Assembly (NCBI RefSeq): GCF_947632445.1
Contig: NZ_CANRPM010000002.1
Location: 1 to 64,000 of the forward strand
Source of the DNA: an uncultured Bacteroides sp.
Lineage (GTDB): Bacteria; Bacteroidota; Bacteroidia; Bacteroidales; Bacteroidaceae
Direction of reading: 5' to 3'
DNA: 64,000 nucleotides
Numbering within the stretch: the first letter of the stretch is position 1; each line of letters opens with the position of its first letter. The notes below the pieces were generated by a model. That model had not been told where the DNA came from and made no database searches. It was given only the letters and a program-made list of their open reading frames with translations. The position numbers and the translations under genes were made by a program. Shown in pieces: positions 63,757 through 64,000 of this stretch.

Positions 63757-64000
63757 CGAAATATTCTACAGCTTGCAGGGCGAAGGATACCATACAGGCA
63801 CTCCCGCCGTTTTCGTGCGTTTCTCGGGGTGTAACCTGAAATGTCCCTTTTGTGACACGCATCACGAGGAAGGCACACGAATGACCGACGAGGCCATCCT
63901 GACAGAAGTGCAGAAATATCCGGCCCGTATGGTGATTCTAACCGGTGGCGAGCCTTCGCTTTGGATTGACGGAGCGTTTGTGGAACTGCTGCATCGGGCT
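63743..64000 (+). CDS. queE: 7-carboxy-7-deazaguanine synthase (5' part, runs off window)
   Basis: The first 86 codons of a radical SAM enzyme that contracts carboxy-tetrahydropterin to carboxy-deazaguanine. Visible are NEIFYSLQGEGYHTGTPAVF, the cluster motif CNLKCPFC (CX3CX2C) and VILTGGEPSL. It overlaps queD by 14 bp in another frame. The C-terminal half lies beyond the window. Confidence 0.95.
   Translation, partial: MRKINEIFYSLQGEGYHTGTPAVFVRFSGCNLKCPFCDTHHEEGTRMTDEAILTEVQKYPARMVILTGGEPSLWIDGAFVELLHRA

Overview
The window looks like a chromosomal segment of a gut Bacteroides (order Bacteroidales). The evidence is a SusC/SusD pair, several TonB-dependent receptors with a TonB/ExbB/ExbD energising system, many lipoproteins, L-fucose catabolism genes in the Bacteroides fucR-fucI-fucP style, and repeated TAnnTTTG boxes upstream of genes, which is the -7 element of the Bacteroides housekeeping sigma factor. 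The species cannot be fixed from the sequence alone.

Layout. 1-1.4 kb: incomplete FimB/Mfa2-like surface lipoprotein. 1.4-2.6 kb: DNA polymerase IV. 2.7-9.7 kb: a thiamine locus on the minus strand, headed by a TPP riboswitch and running thiE, thiC, TonB receptor, pnuT-type permease, thiamine pyrophosphokinase and a Thi4-type thiazole synthase. 9.8-10.1 kb: a 44-codon gene with an elaborate leader. 10.5-13.2 kb: transglutaminase-like lipoprotein. 13.2-19.4 kb: SusC/SusD pair flanked by wreckage (a J-domain fragment fused to a partial copy of a small alanine-rich lipoprotein gene, and an IS1182-type transposase fragment). 19.6-22.3 kb: mtaB, a glycosyltransferase and folB. 22.5-25.5 kb: a steroid 5-alpha-reductase-like membrane protein, an Old Yellow Enzyme-like reductase and a short-chain dehydrogenase; together these look like a bile-acid/steroid A-ring reduction cluster, the most interesting system here. 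25.6-28.3 kb: pfkA, ispH, cmk. 28.6-34.6 kb: tonB, prenyl synthase, tatD, tRNA-Ser and an exbB-exbD-exbD operon. 34.9-41.1 kb: M64 peptidase, Lrp regulator, thyA-folA, a phospholipase D-like protein and an ECF sigma operon. 41.3-44.2 kb: His-rich membrane protein and TonB receptor. 44.3-46.6 kb: IS982-type remnants bracketing an acyltransferase with a G9 tract. 46.8-54.5 kb: rRNA methyltransferase and a heavy-metal RND efflux operon. 54.9-59.6 kb: fucR, fucI, mutarotase, fucP. 59.6-61 kb: decayed DNA. 61-64 kb: beta-propeller protein, beta-barrel protein, queD and the start of queE.

A second theme is intergenic. At least six gaps hold short tandem arrays with a period of 23 bp (22-23 bp in one) but different core sequences. 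One of them lies inside a 416-bp segment bounded by IS982-like ends and a 7-bp target duplication. I know of no named family that matches these arrays.
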